The translations under genes and the position numbers were made by a program. Under the pieces are notes generated by a model. The model ran no database searches. It was given only the letters and a program-made list of their open reading frames with translations, and was not told the DNA's origin. Shown here piece after piece: positions 34,248 through 43,454 of a stretch of 64,000 nucleotides of DNA. The DNA is from Leptospiraceae bacterium (lineage in GTDB: Bacteria; Spirochaetota; Leptospiria; Leptospirales; Leptonemataceae): NCBI GenBank assembly GCA_026005135.1, contig BPKM01000001.1, positions 868,001-932,000 on the forward strand, in the 5' to 3' direction. The first letter of the stretch is position 1, and the number at the start of each line of letters is the position of its first letter.

Positions 34248-36305
34248 ATGCTTTTAGAAAATATTCAATCTCTTAAAATTACCAATTTTTATAAACGATT
34301 AATTAATACAATTAAAAAAAAGCATCCAGATATAAGTGAACAAGAATTAAAACAAATTCAGAAAGCTTATGAATTGGCAAGTTTAGCACATAAGGATCAG
34401 AAAAGATTATCTGGTGAACATTATATTATCCATCCTTTACATGTTGCAATTTATTTAGCTGAAATGTCAATGGATCCTCAAACAATTATTGCCGGTTTAT
34501 TACACGACGTTATCGAAGATACGAAATATAACGAAGACTATATCAAAAATGAATTTGGAGAAGAAGTAGCAAAACTTGTAAAAGCAGTGACGAAAATTTC
34601 TCTTGTAAAAAAAGATTCCTATAAAGAAAATTTACCAGAACTTAAAGCTCAAGAGGCAGCAGAAAATTTAAGATTAATGCTTCTTGCAACAGTCGAAGAT
34701 ATTCGTGTAATTATCATAAAACTTGCTGATAAATTACATAATATGCAAACAATTCAATATCAAAAACCTCATAAAATAGAAAGAATAGCTAAAGAAGTCT
34801 TAGATATTTATGCTCCTATAGCTGGACGCTTAGGAATGTATAAAATAAAATCTGAATTAGAAGATTTAGCTTTTGAATCCTTATGCCCAGAAGAAGCAAA
34901 AAAGATTAAAGAAGAAATTAAACAATCAAAAGCAGAGTTAGAACAATTTTTAAAAAAAGTAAAAAAAGCCTTACACAAGCGTTTGGAAGAAATGAATATA
35001 AAAGCAGAAATAGATAGTAGAGTTAAACATTTATATTCAGTTTATACAAAAATGCAAAAATCTGGTAAAACTATTAAACAAATTTATGATTTACGAGGAA
35101 TAAGAATTATCGTACCGGAAATTAAAGATTGTTATGCTGTTCTTGGTGTAGTCCATACCCTATGGAAACCTTTACCCGGTAGATTTAAGGATTATATTGC
35201 CTTACCAAAACCTAATGGATATCAAAGTTTACATACAACGGTAATGGCACCTGATGGAAAACCTTTAGAAATTCAAATTCGAACTTATGAAATGAATGAA
35301 AGAGCAGAAAATGGTATTGCAGCACATTGGTTATATAAACATAATCTTGATTTTAAAACCGTAAAAAATAAATTAGAATGGCTACAAACATTAAAGCAAC
35401 TTACACAGGAATTTCAAAATTATGCAAAAAATCGATTAGAAAACACTGCTGAATTTTTAAATACTCTAAAAGAAGAATTACAACCAGACGAAATTTATGT
35501 TTTTACGCCAAAAGCAGATATTATTACCTTACCAAAAGGTGCAACCGTTTTAGATTTTGCATTTAAAATACATACCGATTTAGGTTTACGTTGTAAATCT
35601 GCTTTAGTAAATGATAGAATTGTACCATTAAGTACAGAATTAAAAAGTGGTGATAAGGTAGAAATTATTACTCATCCTGAACCAAAACCTTCTCCTATCT
35701 GGATCAAATATGTTAAATCAACACGTGCAAGACAAAAAATACGAGCATATTTTCGAAGAAAAGAAGAATTAGAACCATCAAAAGAAGAAAAAAAAGAAGT
35801 AGCAGAAAAAAAGGTTGAATTAAAAATAAAAAGAAAGCCAAGTAAAAATCCAAAAGAAGTTCCAATTGAAGTTATTGGTGGAGGAATTGATGTTCCTGTA
35901 CGTTATGCTGGTTGTTGTAGCCCTGTTCCAGGGGATAAAATTATTGGATATATTACAAGAGGAAGAGGTATAACAATACATAGAGTTGATTGTTCTCAAT
36001 TACCTAAGAATCAAAATGAAATCGAACGATTTATATCTGTAAAATGGGAAGGTCTAACAGAAATTTATCCTGTTGCAATTGAAATAACAGCAAGAGATCG
36101 TCAGGGTCTATATCTTGATTTAGTACAAGCTATTACCAATACGAAGACTAATATTTTAAAAGCAGTTGCTGATCTTCCAAAAGAAAAAAATGGGATTATG
36201 AAAGCAACCTTTTTAGTAGAAATCGAACATATTGATCAATTAAATGAAGTAATTCAAAGTTTACAACTTGTTAAAGATGTTATAGAAGCAAAAAGAAAAA
36301 ATTAA
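34248..36305 (+). CDS. spoT: Bifunctional (p)ppGpp synthetase/hydrolase (Rsh)
   Basis: A 685-residue RelA/SpoT homologue controlling the stringent response. HD hydrolase domain (about 35-190): HPLHVAIYLAEM, LLHDVIEDTKY with the HDxxED metal site intact, and KLADKLHNMQ. Synthetase domain (about 240-350): DLRGIRIIV, KDYIALPKPNGYQSLHTTV, ERAENGIAAHWLYK. TGS domain (about 405-465): DEIYVFTPKADIITLPKGATVLDFAF. A zinc-finger-like segment (GCCSPVPGDKIIGYITRGRGI) and a C-terminal ACT domain follow. Both active sites look complete, so it is probably the single dual-function enzyme. It is divergent from ktrB with a 47-bp gap. Confidence 0.95.
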   Translation: MLLENIQSLKITNFYKRLINTIKKKHPDISEQELKQIQKAYELASLAHKDQKRLSGEHYIIHPLHVAIYLAEMSMDPQTIIAGLLHDVIEDTKYNEDYIKNEFGEEVAKLVKAVTKISLVKKDSYKENLPELKAQEAAENLRLMLLATVEDIRVIIIKLADKLHNMQTIQYQKPHKIERIAKEVLDIYAPIAGRLGMYKIKSELEDLAFESLCPEEAKKIKEEIKQSKAELEQFLKKVKKALHKRLEEMNIKAEIDSRVKHLYSVYTKMQKSGKTIKQIYDLRGIRIIVPEIKDCYAVLGVVHTLWKPLPGRFKDYIALPKPNGYQSLHTTVMAPDGKPLEIQIRTYEMNERAENGIAAHWLYKHNLDFKTVKNKLEWLQTLKQLTQEFQNYAKNRLENTAEFLNTLKEELQPDEIYVFTPKADIITLPKGATVLDFAFKIHTDLGLRCKSALVNDRIVPLSTELKSGDKVEIITHPEPKPSPIWIKYVKSTRARQKIRAYFRRKEELEPSKEEKKEVAEKKVELKIKRKPSKNPKEVPIEVIGGGIDVPVRYAGCCSPVPGDKIIGYITRGRGITIHRVDCSQLPKNQNEIERFISVKWEGLTEIYPVAIEITARDRQGLYLDLVQAITNTKTNILKAVADLPKEKNGIMKATFLVEIEHIDQLNEVIQSLQLVKDVIEAKRKN

Positions 36306-36310
36306 AAAAA

Positions 36311-38065
36311 TCATAATTCTTTAAATGGAGGTATAAAAATTCCTAAGCCTCTTGCTCTCTGTAATTTTCCTTCTGGTCCAAATTCTTTAACAATACGTTT
36401 TATTTCTTCTGTATTTGTTTCTGTAGATATTTTTACTGGTTTTTTTTCTGGAAATGTTTCCACATGTAATGTTCTTGTTGGAAAAGCAAATTCAATTTTT
36501 AATTCCTTAGCTAATCGAAAAATTTCAAGTAAGATATTTTGTCTTTCTATTAATTCATTACTCCAATCTGGTACTTTAAAAAATAGATATAACATGATAA
36601 TTAAGCTATCAGGACCATAATCATAAAAAACTACATGAAAATAATCTTTTCTTGTAGTAGGGTTAGCTTTAATAATATTTTTTATTCCTTCCAGAAAACC
36701 TTCAATTTTTTCAGGTGGAGTATCATAAGTAATATTTAAAAATGTTTTTAATCGTCTATATTGTCTTCTGCCCATATTATCGATTTTCGCATTCATTAAT
36801 TCACTATTGGGAATAGAAATAACAGAATTATAAAATGTTCTTATTCTTGTACTACGAAAACCAATTTCTTCAACAGTACCTTCTGCATCTCCTACAATAA
36901 TCCAATCTCCTACCTGAAAGGGTTTATCAAATAAAATCATTAAGGAACCAAAAAAATTTGCTATAGTATCTTTTGCTGCTAATGCAAAGGCAAGTCCTCC
37001 AATACCAAGACCAGCTAATAAAGACATTACATTTATACCTAAATTCTGTAAAGCCATTAAAACACCAAATACAACTACAAAAATTTTTAATGTACGTGTT
37101 AATAATGGTACAAGTTGATCATCTAAAGTAGATTCTGTTTTTTCTGTTAAGGAAAATAAATATTCAGAAAGAACTTCTGTTAATTTATATGTAAGCCAGA
37201 TCAAATTAATACTTAAAATAATTTTTAAAAAGGAATTAAAAATACCAGCAATATTACTATCTAATTTTAATAGTTTTATACTTAAAAACCAGAATATAAT
37301 TGCAAAAATATAACCTGTTGGTCCTTTAAATGCCTGAATAATTTTATCATCCCATTGTGTTTTAGATCGAGAAACAAAATTTGCTATTTTCTCCAGTAAA
37401 AAAGCAAGCAATGTTTTTATTACTAGACCAATTAAAATTAACAATGCAAGCCCTAACCATTGCCATATATTCATAACAAAAAATTTCTTTTTTGCCCAGT
37501 CTGGAAGATTTCTTTCGTACCAAGGTTCCTTATAGCCAGCACCCATTCCAGAACCTTCTAAATATGGTAAATGTTTAACCTTTTCGTAAAATTCCCTTGC
37601 TCTATGAACTGTATCGGGAGAAAAAAGATGTTCTCCAGCTCTTTCTCCTGATTCTACCTGAGTAATAACAATTTCCGTTCCTTTTAATCGCCATCGCTTT
37701 GTTGGTTCATCGGGTATTTTATTATAATCAATTATAATTACTCTATCAATAACTTCTTTTAAAAATATTGCTGCTTCTTTTCCTTTTTCTTCTCTTAATA
37801 AAAAGGGGATTTCTTCTAAATTTAATGTTCTAATTGCATCATTTATTCTTAATTTTAATTTTTCATTATTTGTTTCTATTCCTTTTCTATAATCATTCAT
37901 TGCCTCAATAAAACTTCTCATTGTATCACGTGGTGTATCTGTTTTAACAGGTCTTAATAAATCTGATGGATTTACTTCTTGCTGGATAACTTCCTGAGAA
38001 TGTAAAATAGATATAAATAGAAAGATGAAAATACCAACAGTAATTTTTACTTTCATAAGATCCAT
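36311..38065 (-). CDS. MscS-family mechanosensitive channel
   Basis: A 584-residue channel subunit, longer than E. coli MscS because of an N-terminal periplasmic region. A signal peptide (KITVGIFIFLFISILHSQ) starts from either ATG (38065 or three codons later). Residues 25-190 are extracytoplasmic, then come about four membrane helices. The pore-lining TM3 and the beta domain read VMSLLAGLGIGGLAFALAAKDTIANFFGSLMILFDKPFQVGDWI, the diagnostic MscS block, followed by GTVEEIGFRSTRIRT and ISIPNSELMN. A soluble alpha-beta domain completes it. It is convergent with spoT and may protect against osmotic downshock beside the potassium genes. Confidence 0.92.
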   Translation of the reverse strand: MDLMKVKITVGIFIFLFISILHSQEVIQQEVNPSDLLRPVKTDTPRDTMRSFIEAMNDYRKGIETNNEKLKLRINDAIRTLNLEEIPFLLREEKGKEAAIFLKEVIDRVIIIDYNKIPDEPTKRWRLKGTEIVITQVESGERAGEHLFSPDTVHRAREFYEKVKHLPYLEGSGMGAGYKEPWYERNLPDWAKKKFFVMNIWQWLGLALLILIGLVIKTLLAFLLEKIANFVSRSKTQWDDKIIQAFKGPTGYIFAIIFWFLSIKLLKLDSNIAGIFNSFLKIILSINLIWLTYKLTEVLSEYLFSLTEKTESTLDDQLVPLLTRTLKIFVVVFGVLMALQNLGINVMSLLAGLGIGGLAFALAAKDTIANFFGSLMILFDKPFQVGDWIIVGDAEGTVEEIGFRSTRIRTFYNSVISIPNSELMNAKIDNMGRRQYRRLKTFLNITYDTPPEKIEGFLEGIKNIIKANPTTRKDYFHVVFYDYGPDSLIIMLYLFFKVPDWSNELIERQNILLEIFRLAKELKIEFAFPTRTLHVETFPEKKPVKISTETNTEEIKRIVKEFGPEGKLQRARGLGIFIPPFKEL

Positions 38066-38094
38066 TTTATAAAAGAAATTTATTTGTCTATAAA

Positions 38095-39339
38095 TTATAA
38101 GATTTGAAAAAATAATTCAAAATAAGGATATTTATCCAGTATTATATTTATATTTCTTTTATAAATATCTTTTATAAATTTTGTTTCTATTGTAAGATAT
38201 TTCGTTGTATGATTATTTAATTCTTTATACGAATTGATAATATTTTCGAAAATGGAATTTTGGGAATTTTTTCTCTTATAAGATTGATTTTTAAATAATT
38301 TAAAATGGTAAAATTCAGATGAAAAAATTCTATTCTGTTTTAAGATACTATAGTAATCATAACCTGTTTGAGATGTATAATAGAATTTTACAGAATTTTT
38401 TATACCACAACCTGCAAGATAAAATGGTTTATTATAAATTTGAGCAATGGCTTTAGCATATATTAAAACATCATTTGCAGGAATATTTAAATTTAAAATA
38501 GAATTATTCAATTGTAAAAGATACTGATCCAAAGGAAATGATGTTAAAAAATAAAAACGATTATCAAAAATATAACTTATTTCTTTTCTACTTCCTAACC
38601 ATGTCAAAACAGGTATATCTTTTATCTTATCCTTATAGGAATAAAAATGATATAGAGTTCCAATATTAGGATCAATGGAAATTATAATATCAATTTTAAT
38701 ATTATTTTTTACTAATGGCATTACTGCTGAATCAGAAGCAATAATAAAAAACTCATTTAAATTATATTTTTTTAAATCTTCTATAAGAGTTATTCCACTT
38801 CCACAAAATAAAATTTTATCTTTATTTATATTAATATCTGCTATAAAATTTATGTATTTATTTTCTAAATTTTTTTTATAATTAATTATCCAAAAATATA
38901 AGAATTTATAAAATGTTTTTTTATTTATATCGTTTTGTAAAAAAGTTAAAATTTTATCAATAAGAGCAGGAAATAATCTATTATAGACTGGATAAATTGA
39001 AATATTAAATTGGGGAATAAAAGCCAGTTCTTTATAACTATAAATATATTGAAATTTTTGATTTATTAATATTTTTTGAAAAAATTCAAAATTTTTAATT
39101 GGTTCAAAAATATATATATTTAAATCTTTTCTTTTTTGTTTAATATATTCCAGAATTTTACCATTACCTGCACCTATAAATAATATATTTTTTATATCTG
39201 ACGGTATTCTATTTATAATTCTTTCAATTTCTTTTTCTATATATAATGAATGGATTTTTTGATTTTGGAATATAATATTATAATTATCGTTTTGTTTAAT
39301 TAAAATAAATTTTTGTAAGTATTTATTGGGGATTAACAA
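38095..39339 (-). CDS. DUF115 (MptE-like/Maf-like) protein
   Basis: A 414-residue protein with a central DUF115 domain: ILFCGSGITLIEDL replaces the usual GxGPSL start, then IIASDSAVMPLVKNNIKIDIIISIDPN and VLTWLGSRKEI. An N-terminal part has a Rossmann-like NILFIGAGNGKILEYI with an EPIKNFEFF acidic strand end, as in other DUF115 proteins. The family includes archaeal MptE pterin kinases and the motility-associated factors (Maf) that glycosylate flagellin. In a bacterium with a chemotaxis system the latter role is plausible but unproven. It lies just downstream of the omega-like gene (7-base gap) on the same strand. Confidence 0.72.
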   Translation of the reverse strand: MLIPNKYLQKFILIKQNDNYNIIFQNQKIHSLYIEKEIERIINRIPSDIKNILFIGAGNGKILEYIKQKRKDLNIYIFEPIKNFEFFQKILINQKFQYIYSYKELAFIPQFNISIYPVYNRLFPALIDKILTFLQNDINKKTFYKFLYFWIINYKKNLENKYINFIADININKDKILFCGSGITLIEDLKKYNLNEFFIIASDSAVMPLVKNNIKIDIIISIDPNIGTLYHFYSYKDKIKDIPVLTWLGSRKEISYIFDNRFYFLTSFPLDQYLLQLNNSILNLNIPANDVLIYAKAIAQIYNKPFYLAGCGIKNSVKFYYTSQTGYDYYSILKQNRIFSSEFYHFKLFKNQSYKRKNSQNSIFENIINSYKELNNHTTKYLTIETKFIKDIYKRNINIILDKYPYFELFFQIL

Positions 39340-39346
39340 TTTTTAT

Positions 39347-39775
39347 TTATTCTTCCTCACTATCATCATCAAAAGAATCATCTGATTCTTCATCAGTATC
39401 TGATAATTTTTCATCTACTAATTCCCCAATATCTTCGTCTTCTAAATCTTCTTCCGAATCTTCGATTTGTTTTTTCTTTTTTTGAAAAATTGCTTCTGCT
39501 TTTTGTAAGTGAATATTGGTTGATTTTTTTAATTCTTCTTCTAATTGTAAACGTTGTTCATCTGTGATAAAATCATATTTGATTTTACCCCGTGCCAATG
39601 CCATCATTGCTAAAACAGAAACTTTATTTGTTTTCCATCCTAATTTCTTTAAATCTAAATCAAGTTTATCTAAATTTTCAACAATTTCAAAAGCGGCAAC
39701 AGTTGCTGCATATTTTTTATCTTTTGTAATTTCTAATAAATCTCGTATCTGGAATTCCTTTTGTCTTTTATCCAT
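39347..39775 (-). CDS. rpoZ: Putative RNA polymerase omega subunit with acidic tail
   Basis: A 142-residue protein. Residues 10-75 fit the omega pattern loosely: IRDLLEITKDKKYAATVAAFEIVENLDK (helix with the AA pair), then KVSVLAMMALARGKIKYDF, resembling the KPxxIALxEIAxGKI block of RpoZ. Residues 75-110 are charged helix, and the last 35 residues are nearly all Asp/Glu/Ser. Omega helps assemble the beta-prime subunit and mediates ppGpp binding in some bacteria. The assignment is tentative because the core similarity is short. The acidic tail would be atypical. It is first in a minus-strand unit with the DUF115 gene. Confidence 0.5.
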   Translation of the reverse strand: MDKRQKEFQIRDLLEITKDKKYAATVAAFEIVENLDKLDLDLKKLGWKTNKVSVLAMMALARGKIKYDFITDEQRLQLEEELKKSTNIHLQKAEAIFQKKKKQIEDSEEDLEDEDIGELVDEKLSDTDEESDDSFDDDSEEE

Positions 39776-39880
39776 ATTTTCTGGATCCTTTGAAAATTAA
39801 GTCTAAATCAAATTGACATTATTTTTTATAATTGAATTCTGACAATTAAAATTTTAGATAATCTCAATAATTTTGCCACT

Positions 39881-41956
39881 ATGAAAGTCAATAAAAAAAT
39901 TATAATCATATTTATTTTTATCATAATATTGTTTCCATTAAGTATTTTTACACAAACAATGTATGATTACTTTTCGAATAAAAAAGAATATATGGAACAG
40001 ATTGAAGAATGGAAGTTATGGTTATATGGAAAAGCGAAACAAATTCCTACACCAATTATTCATAAAATATATGATCGTAATGGGATATTAATAGGAGAAT
40101 ACACACCTATTACAGGTTCATATATATCATTTGATAGATGTAAAGAATTAAAATGGTTAAATCAAATAACAATAATTTCAGAAGATAAAGATTTTTATAA
40201 TCATAATGGAATTTCATATAAAGGAATTTTTCGCGCAATGATTTATAATATAAAAACTTTATCCTTAAAACAAGGAGGAGGAACCATAACACAACAATTA
40301 GCAAGAACATTATTTACAGGGCATGAAAAAACTTTTCAGAGAAAATTTTTAGAAACCATTTTAGCAAAAAAAATTGAAGAAGAATTCACAAAAGATGAAA
40401 TTTTATGCTTATATTTAAATAAAATTTATATGGGAAATGGAAGATATGGTGCAGAAGAAGCATCATGGTTTTATTTTAATAAACCACCAGAAAAATTAAC
40501 TATGGCAGAAGCAAGTTTATTGGTAGGAATATTTCCTTCGCCGGGAAAATATGATCCTTTAAAACATATAAAATTAGCATTACAAAAACAGAATATTGTT
40601 ATAGATAAATTAGTTCAAGAAGGTTATATTACTGAAGAAGATAAGAAAAAAGAAATTGATCGCTTTATAAAAACCTATAAGATTAATATATTATTGAATG
40701 ATCCGGGTAAAATTGGTCAATATGGTGCGAGTAGATATTTTAGATTAAATAAAGCACCAGCTGCTAACGAATATATAAAAAACTTTTTAGAAGAAAATAT
40801 AATGCAGGAAATTTTATTAAAGAATAATCTAAATATTTATACTACAATAGATTTAAAAAGTCAGGAATATGCATTAAGTTCATTAAGAAAAAATATTAAA
40901 AATATAAGAACAAAGAACTTAGAATTATATAAAAAATACAAATTAGATAAAAATTTAGTTAATCAGATAGAAGGGGTTTTAGTTTCTATTGATATTCCCA
41001 ATGGTTATGTTCGTTCTTTAGTGGGAGGTTATGAAATTTATGATACTGGTATTCTAAATTATCGTATTTTTAAGATGAAAAGACAGGTTGGATCAACAAT
41101 TAAAGGATTTTTATATGCATTAGCATTAGAACGAGAAATTTATGATATAAACTCAACTGTAATAGATGAACCTGTAAATTTCAACGGTTATAAACCAAAA
41201 AACTGGTATAATACTTATTTAGGAGAAGTATCTTTAAAAAAAGCTATCTCTCGCTCTATAAATACGATAGCTGTTAAAACTCTTGACAAAATTGGAATTA
41301 ATTATTTTCGCGATGAAATAACACAGGCATTAGGAATTAGTTATTACGAAGCTCAAAAACGTTTTCCTAAGAATTTAACGATTGCTCTTGGATCTTTTGA
41401 ATTAACACCATTAGAATTAACACTTTTATATTCGGCTCTTTTAAACGAAGGTTATAAAATAACACCAATATTGATTCAAAAAATAGAAACTGAAGATGGT
41501 ATTAAATTATATGAAGATTTCACTGTTCAGAAAAGTATATCAATTGTAAAATACGAAACATCAGCAGGAATTTTAGAATTATTACGTGGAGTAGTGGACG
41601 AAGAAGAAGATGGAACAGCTGGATGGATTGGGCGATTAAAAAATGAAAATCCAGATTTTTTACCCTATGATATAGCTGGAAAAACTGGAACAACCCAAAT
41701 ACCATTAAGAATAAAAATAAGATATAATAATTTACCAGGTATTCGAGATTCCTGGTTTGTAGGTATGATACCTATCAATATAACTACAGTTTGGGTAGGA
41801 CATGATAAAGGACTTCCATTTCAGGGACAGGCTGTTCCTATATGGGTGGATTATATATCTAAAGCATTTCCCGATCCAATACCTCAGAAATTTCCAGAAT
41901 ATAAAAAATCTAATTGGTTAGATTTTTTTAATAAATCTAGTAATGATTTTGAATAA
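39881..41956 (+). CDS. Class A penicillin-binding protein (transglycosylase/transpeptidase)
   Basis: A 691-residue bifunctional peptidoglycan synthase anchored by one N-terminal helix (IIIIFIFIIILFPLSIF). The GT51 domain (about 70-245) includes ISEDKDFYNHNGISYKGIFRAM (catalytic glutamate in the EDxxFxxH motif), QGGGTITQQLARTLF, and KIEEEFTKDEILCLYLNKIYMGNGRYGAEEAS. The transpeptidase domain (about 360-670) has the nucleophile motif in GSTIKGF (SxxK), SINT (SxN) and AGKTGTTQ (KTG). All motifs are intact. The gene stands alone on the plus strand, before the tRNA-Arg repeat array. Confidence 0.93.
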   Translation: MKVNKKIIIIFIFIIILFPLSIFTQTMYDYFSNKKEYMEQIEEWKLWLYGKAKQIPTPIIHKIYDRNGILIGEYTPITGSYISFDRCKELKWLNQITIISEDKDFYNHNGISYKGIFRAMIYNIKTLSLKQGGGTITQQLARTLFTGHEKTFQRKFLETILAKKIEEEFTKDEILCLYLNKIYMGNGRYGAEEASWFYFNKPPEKLTMAEASLLVGIFPSPGKYDPLKHIKLALQKQNIVIDKLVQEGYITEEDKKKEIDRFIKTYKINILLNDPGKIGQYGASRYFRLNKAPAANEYIKNFLEENIMQEILLKNNLNIYTTIDLKSQEYALSSLRKNIKNIRTKNLELYKKYKLDKNLVNQIEGVLVSIDIPNGYVRSLVGGYEIYDTGILNYRIFKMKRQVGSTIKGFLYALALEREIYDINSTVIDEPVNFNGYKPKNWYNTYLGEVSLKKAISRSINTIAVKTLDKIGINYFRDEITQALGISYYEAQKRFPKNLTIALGSFELTPLELTLLYSALLNEGYKITPILIQKIETEDGIKLYEDFTVQKSISIVKYETSAGILELLRGVVDEEEDGTAGWIGRLKNENPDFLPYDIAGKTGTTQIPLRIKIRYNNLPGIRDSWFVGMIPINITTVWVGHDKGLPFQGQAVPIWVDYISKAFPDPIPQKFPEYKKSNWLDFFNKSSNDFE

Positions 41957-41984
41957 TATAATTTTAAAAATTTATAATGTTCAG

Positions 41985-42578
41985 TTTTAGTTAAATAGAG
42001 TGGTTTCGGATCCACGGTCGCAGGTTCTTCGTCATCTAACACTAAAAGAAAAATCATTTGACGTAAAATCAAAAAATAAAAATTCATGTTTTAATAATGC
42101 TCCGTCTCGGTTGGATAGAGTGGTTTCGGATCCACGGGCGCAGGTTCTTCGTCATCTAACACTAAAAGAAAAATCATTTGACGTAAAATCAAAAAATAAA
42201 AATTCATGTTTTAATAATGCTCCGTCTCGGTTGGATAGAGTGGTTTCGGATCCACGGGCGCAGGTTCTTCGTCATCTAACACTAAAAGAAAAATCATTTG
42301 ACGTAAAATCAAAAAATAAAAATTCATGTTTTAATAATGCTCCGTCTCGGTTGGATAGAGTGGTTTCGGATCCACGGGCGCAGGTTCTTCGTCATCTAAC
42401 ACTAAAAGAAAAATCATTTGACGTAAAATCAAAAAATAAAAATTCATGTTTTAATAATGCTCCGTCTCAGTTGGATAGAGTGGTTTCGGATCTACGGTCG
42501 CAGGTTCTTCGTCATCTAACACTAAAAGAAAAATCATTTGACGTAAAATCAAAAAATAAAAATTCATGTTTTAATAAT
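41985..42578 (+). repeat. Five 120-bp tandem units carrying decayed tRNA-Arg copies
   Basis: An exact 120-base period (TGGTTTCGGA at 42001, 42121, 42241, 42361, 42481) runs straight into the intact tRNA-Arg. Units 2-4 are essentially identical; units 1 and 5 differ at a few positions. Each unit holds about 60 bases related to the tRNA (GCTCCG, then TTGGATAGAGTGGT, then CGCAGGTTC). The GTAG before the D stem is shortened, the 5' anticodon stem is deleted and the 3' half of the T arm is replaced. About 58 bases of AT spacer follow. None could fold as a working tRNA. The first unit has only a partial head. A 220-codon open frame runs through the array because 120 is divisible by three; it is not a gene. 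Confidence 0.9.
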
Positions 42579-42652
42579 GCTCCGGTAGCTCAGTTGGATA
42601 GAGTGGTGGACTTCGAATCCAGCGGTCGCAGGTTCGAATCCTGCCCGGAGCG
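42579..42652 (+). tRNA. tRNA-Arg (anticodon TCG)
   Basis: Acceptor arms GCTCCGG and CCGGAGC pair fully; the discriminator is G and CCA is not encoded. The D arm is GCTC-AGTTGGATA-GAGT, and the T arm GCAGG-TTCGAAT-CCTGC is perfect. The anticodon loop CTTCGAA gives TCG, reading CGA and probably CGN arginine codons. The outermost anticodon-stem pair would be G-G (positions 27-43), an oddity. It is the functional copy at the end of the decayed array, only 4 bases from the nosY stop, followed by CTTTTT. Confidence 0.9.
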
Positions 42653-42656
42653 CTTT

Positions 42657-43454
42657 TTATAAATCTTTTTTGTTAAATTTTCTAAAAGAATAAAAATAAA
42701 AAGTAATAGTCCAGATAATTAATATTAAAATACCTAAGATAATTCCAGTCATATTACCTAATTCTTTCGAATATAAAGCAGAACTGTAAGTCATTATAGC
42801 AGAAAGATCACCATGTAATAACAATATTGTTCTTATTAGATCTATGGGATTAATTATTACCAGTAATAAAATTATGGGTTCAATTGGATAATCACCAAAA
42901 CCAAGCACAATAAAAAAAATTAAAGAATCATATAATATATAAAAAATAAACCAATATAAAATAGCAATTCCTACATGAATTTCTAAACGAATAGGTATCT
43001 GACTGATAAAAAACGATATACTTAAAAAAACAGCATGAAGTAATATACTATATATTAGTAATATATTTATAATATAAATTATATTTGTAATTTTATTATA
43101 AAACAAGAATATAGGTAGAATTCCTATAATAAAACTTAAAATTAAACTAAATAAAATACCTAAATATTTACCCAAAAAAACTTCTTTTCTGGAAATCCCC
43201 CGAATCATTAAAAGATTTTGGAAAGATAATGATTCATAAAAATTAATAATACCAAATAACATACTAAATAAAGGTAATACTAATAAGAAAAAATTTGTTA
43301 TAGTTGCAATAATTTCAGATGGCTTTCCAGTAGAAAAATATACAATTACAAAAGTAAAAATAAAAATTATGAATGAATATATAAAAAACCATTTACTTTT
43401 TATATGATCTATAATCTCAAATTTAATAATATTTTTTAAATTTTTATTTATCAT
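42657..43454 (-). CDS. nosY: Nitrous oxide reductase maturation ABC permease NosY
   Basis: A 265-residue ABC-2-type permease with about six membrane helices (IYSFIIFIFTFVIVYFSTG, LVLPLFSMLFGIINFYES, YLGILFSLILSFIIGI, and so on). The first cytoplasmic stretch, FYESLSFQNLLMIRGISRKEVFLGKYLGI, matches NosY coupling-helix sequences. With NosF it forms the transporter that NosD partners to supply sulfur or copper for the CuZ centre of NosZ. It overlaps nosF by 4 bases and is the last gene of the nos cluster, ending next to the tRNA-Arg. Confidence 0.88.
   Translation of the reverse strand: MINKNLKNIIKFEIIDHIKSKWFFIYSFIIFIFTFVIVYFSTGKPSEIIATITNFFLLVLPLFSMLFGIINFYESLSFQNLLMIRGISRKEVFLGKYLGILFSLILSFIIGILPIFLFYNKITNIIYIINILLIYSILLHAVFLSISFFISQIPIRLEIHVGIAILYWFIFYILYDSLIFFIVLGFGDYPIEPIILLLVIINPIDLIRTILLLHGDLSAIMTYSSALYSKELGNMTGIILGILILIIWTITFYFYSFRKFNKKDL

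Noticed and set aside
42000..42662. A 220-codon open frame across the tRNA-Arg array
   Set aside because: It exists because the repeat period (120) is a multiple of three. The product is a tRNA-derived repeat of a kind often mis-annotated (ending VAQLDRVVDFESSGRRFESCP), it overlaps the functional tRNA and it has no ribosome-binding site.
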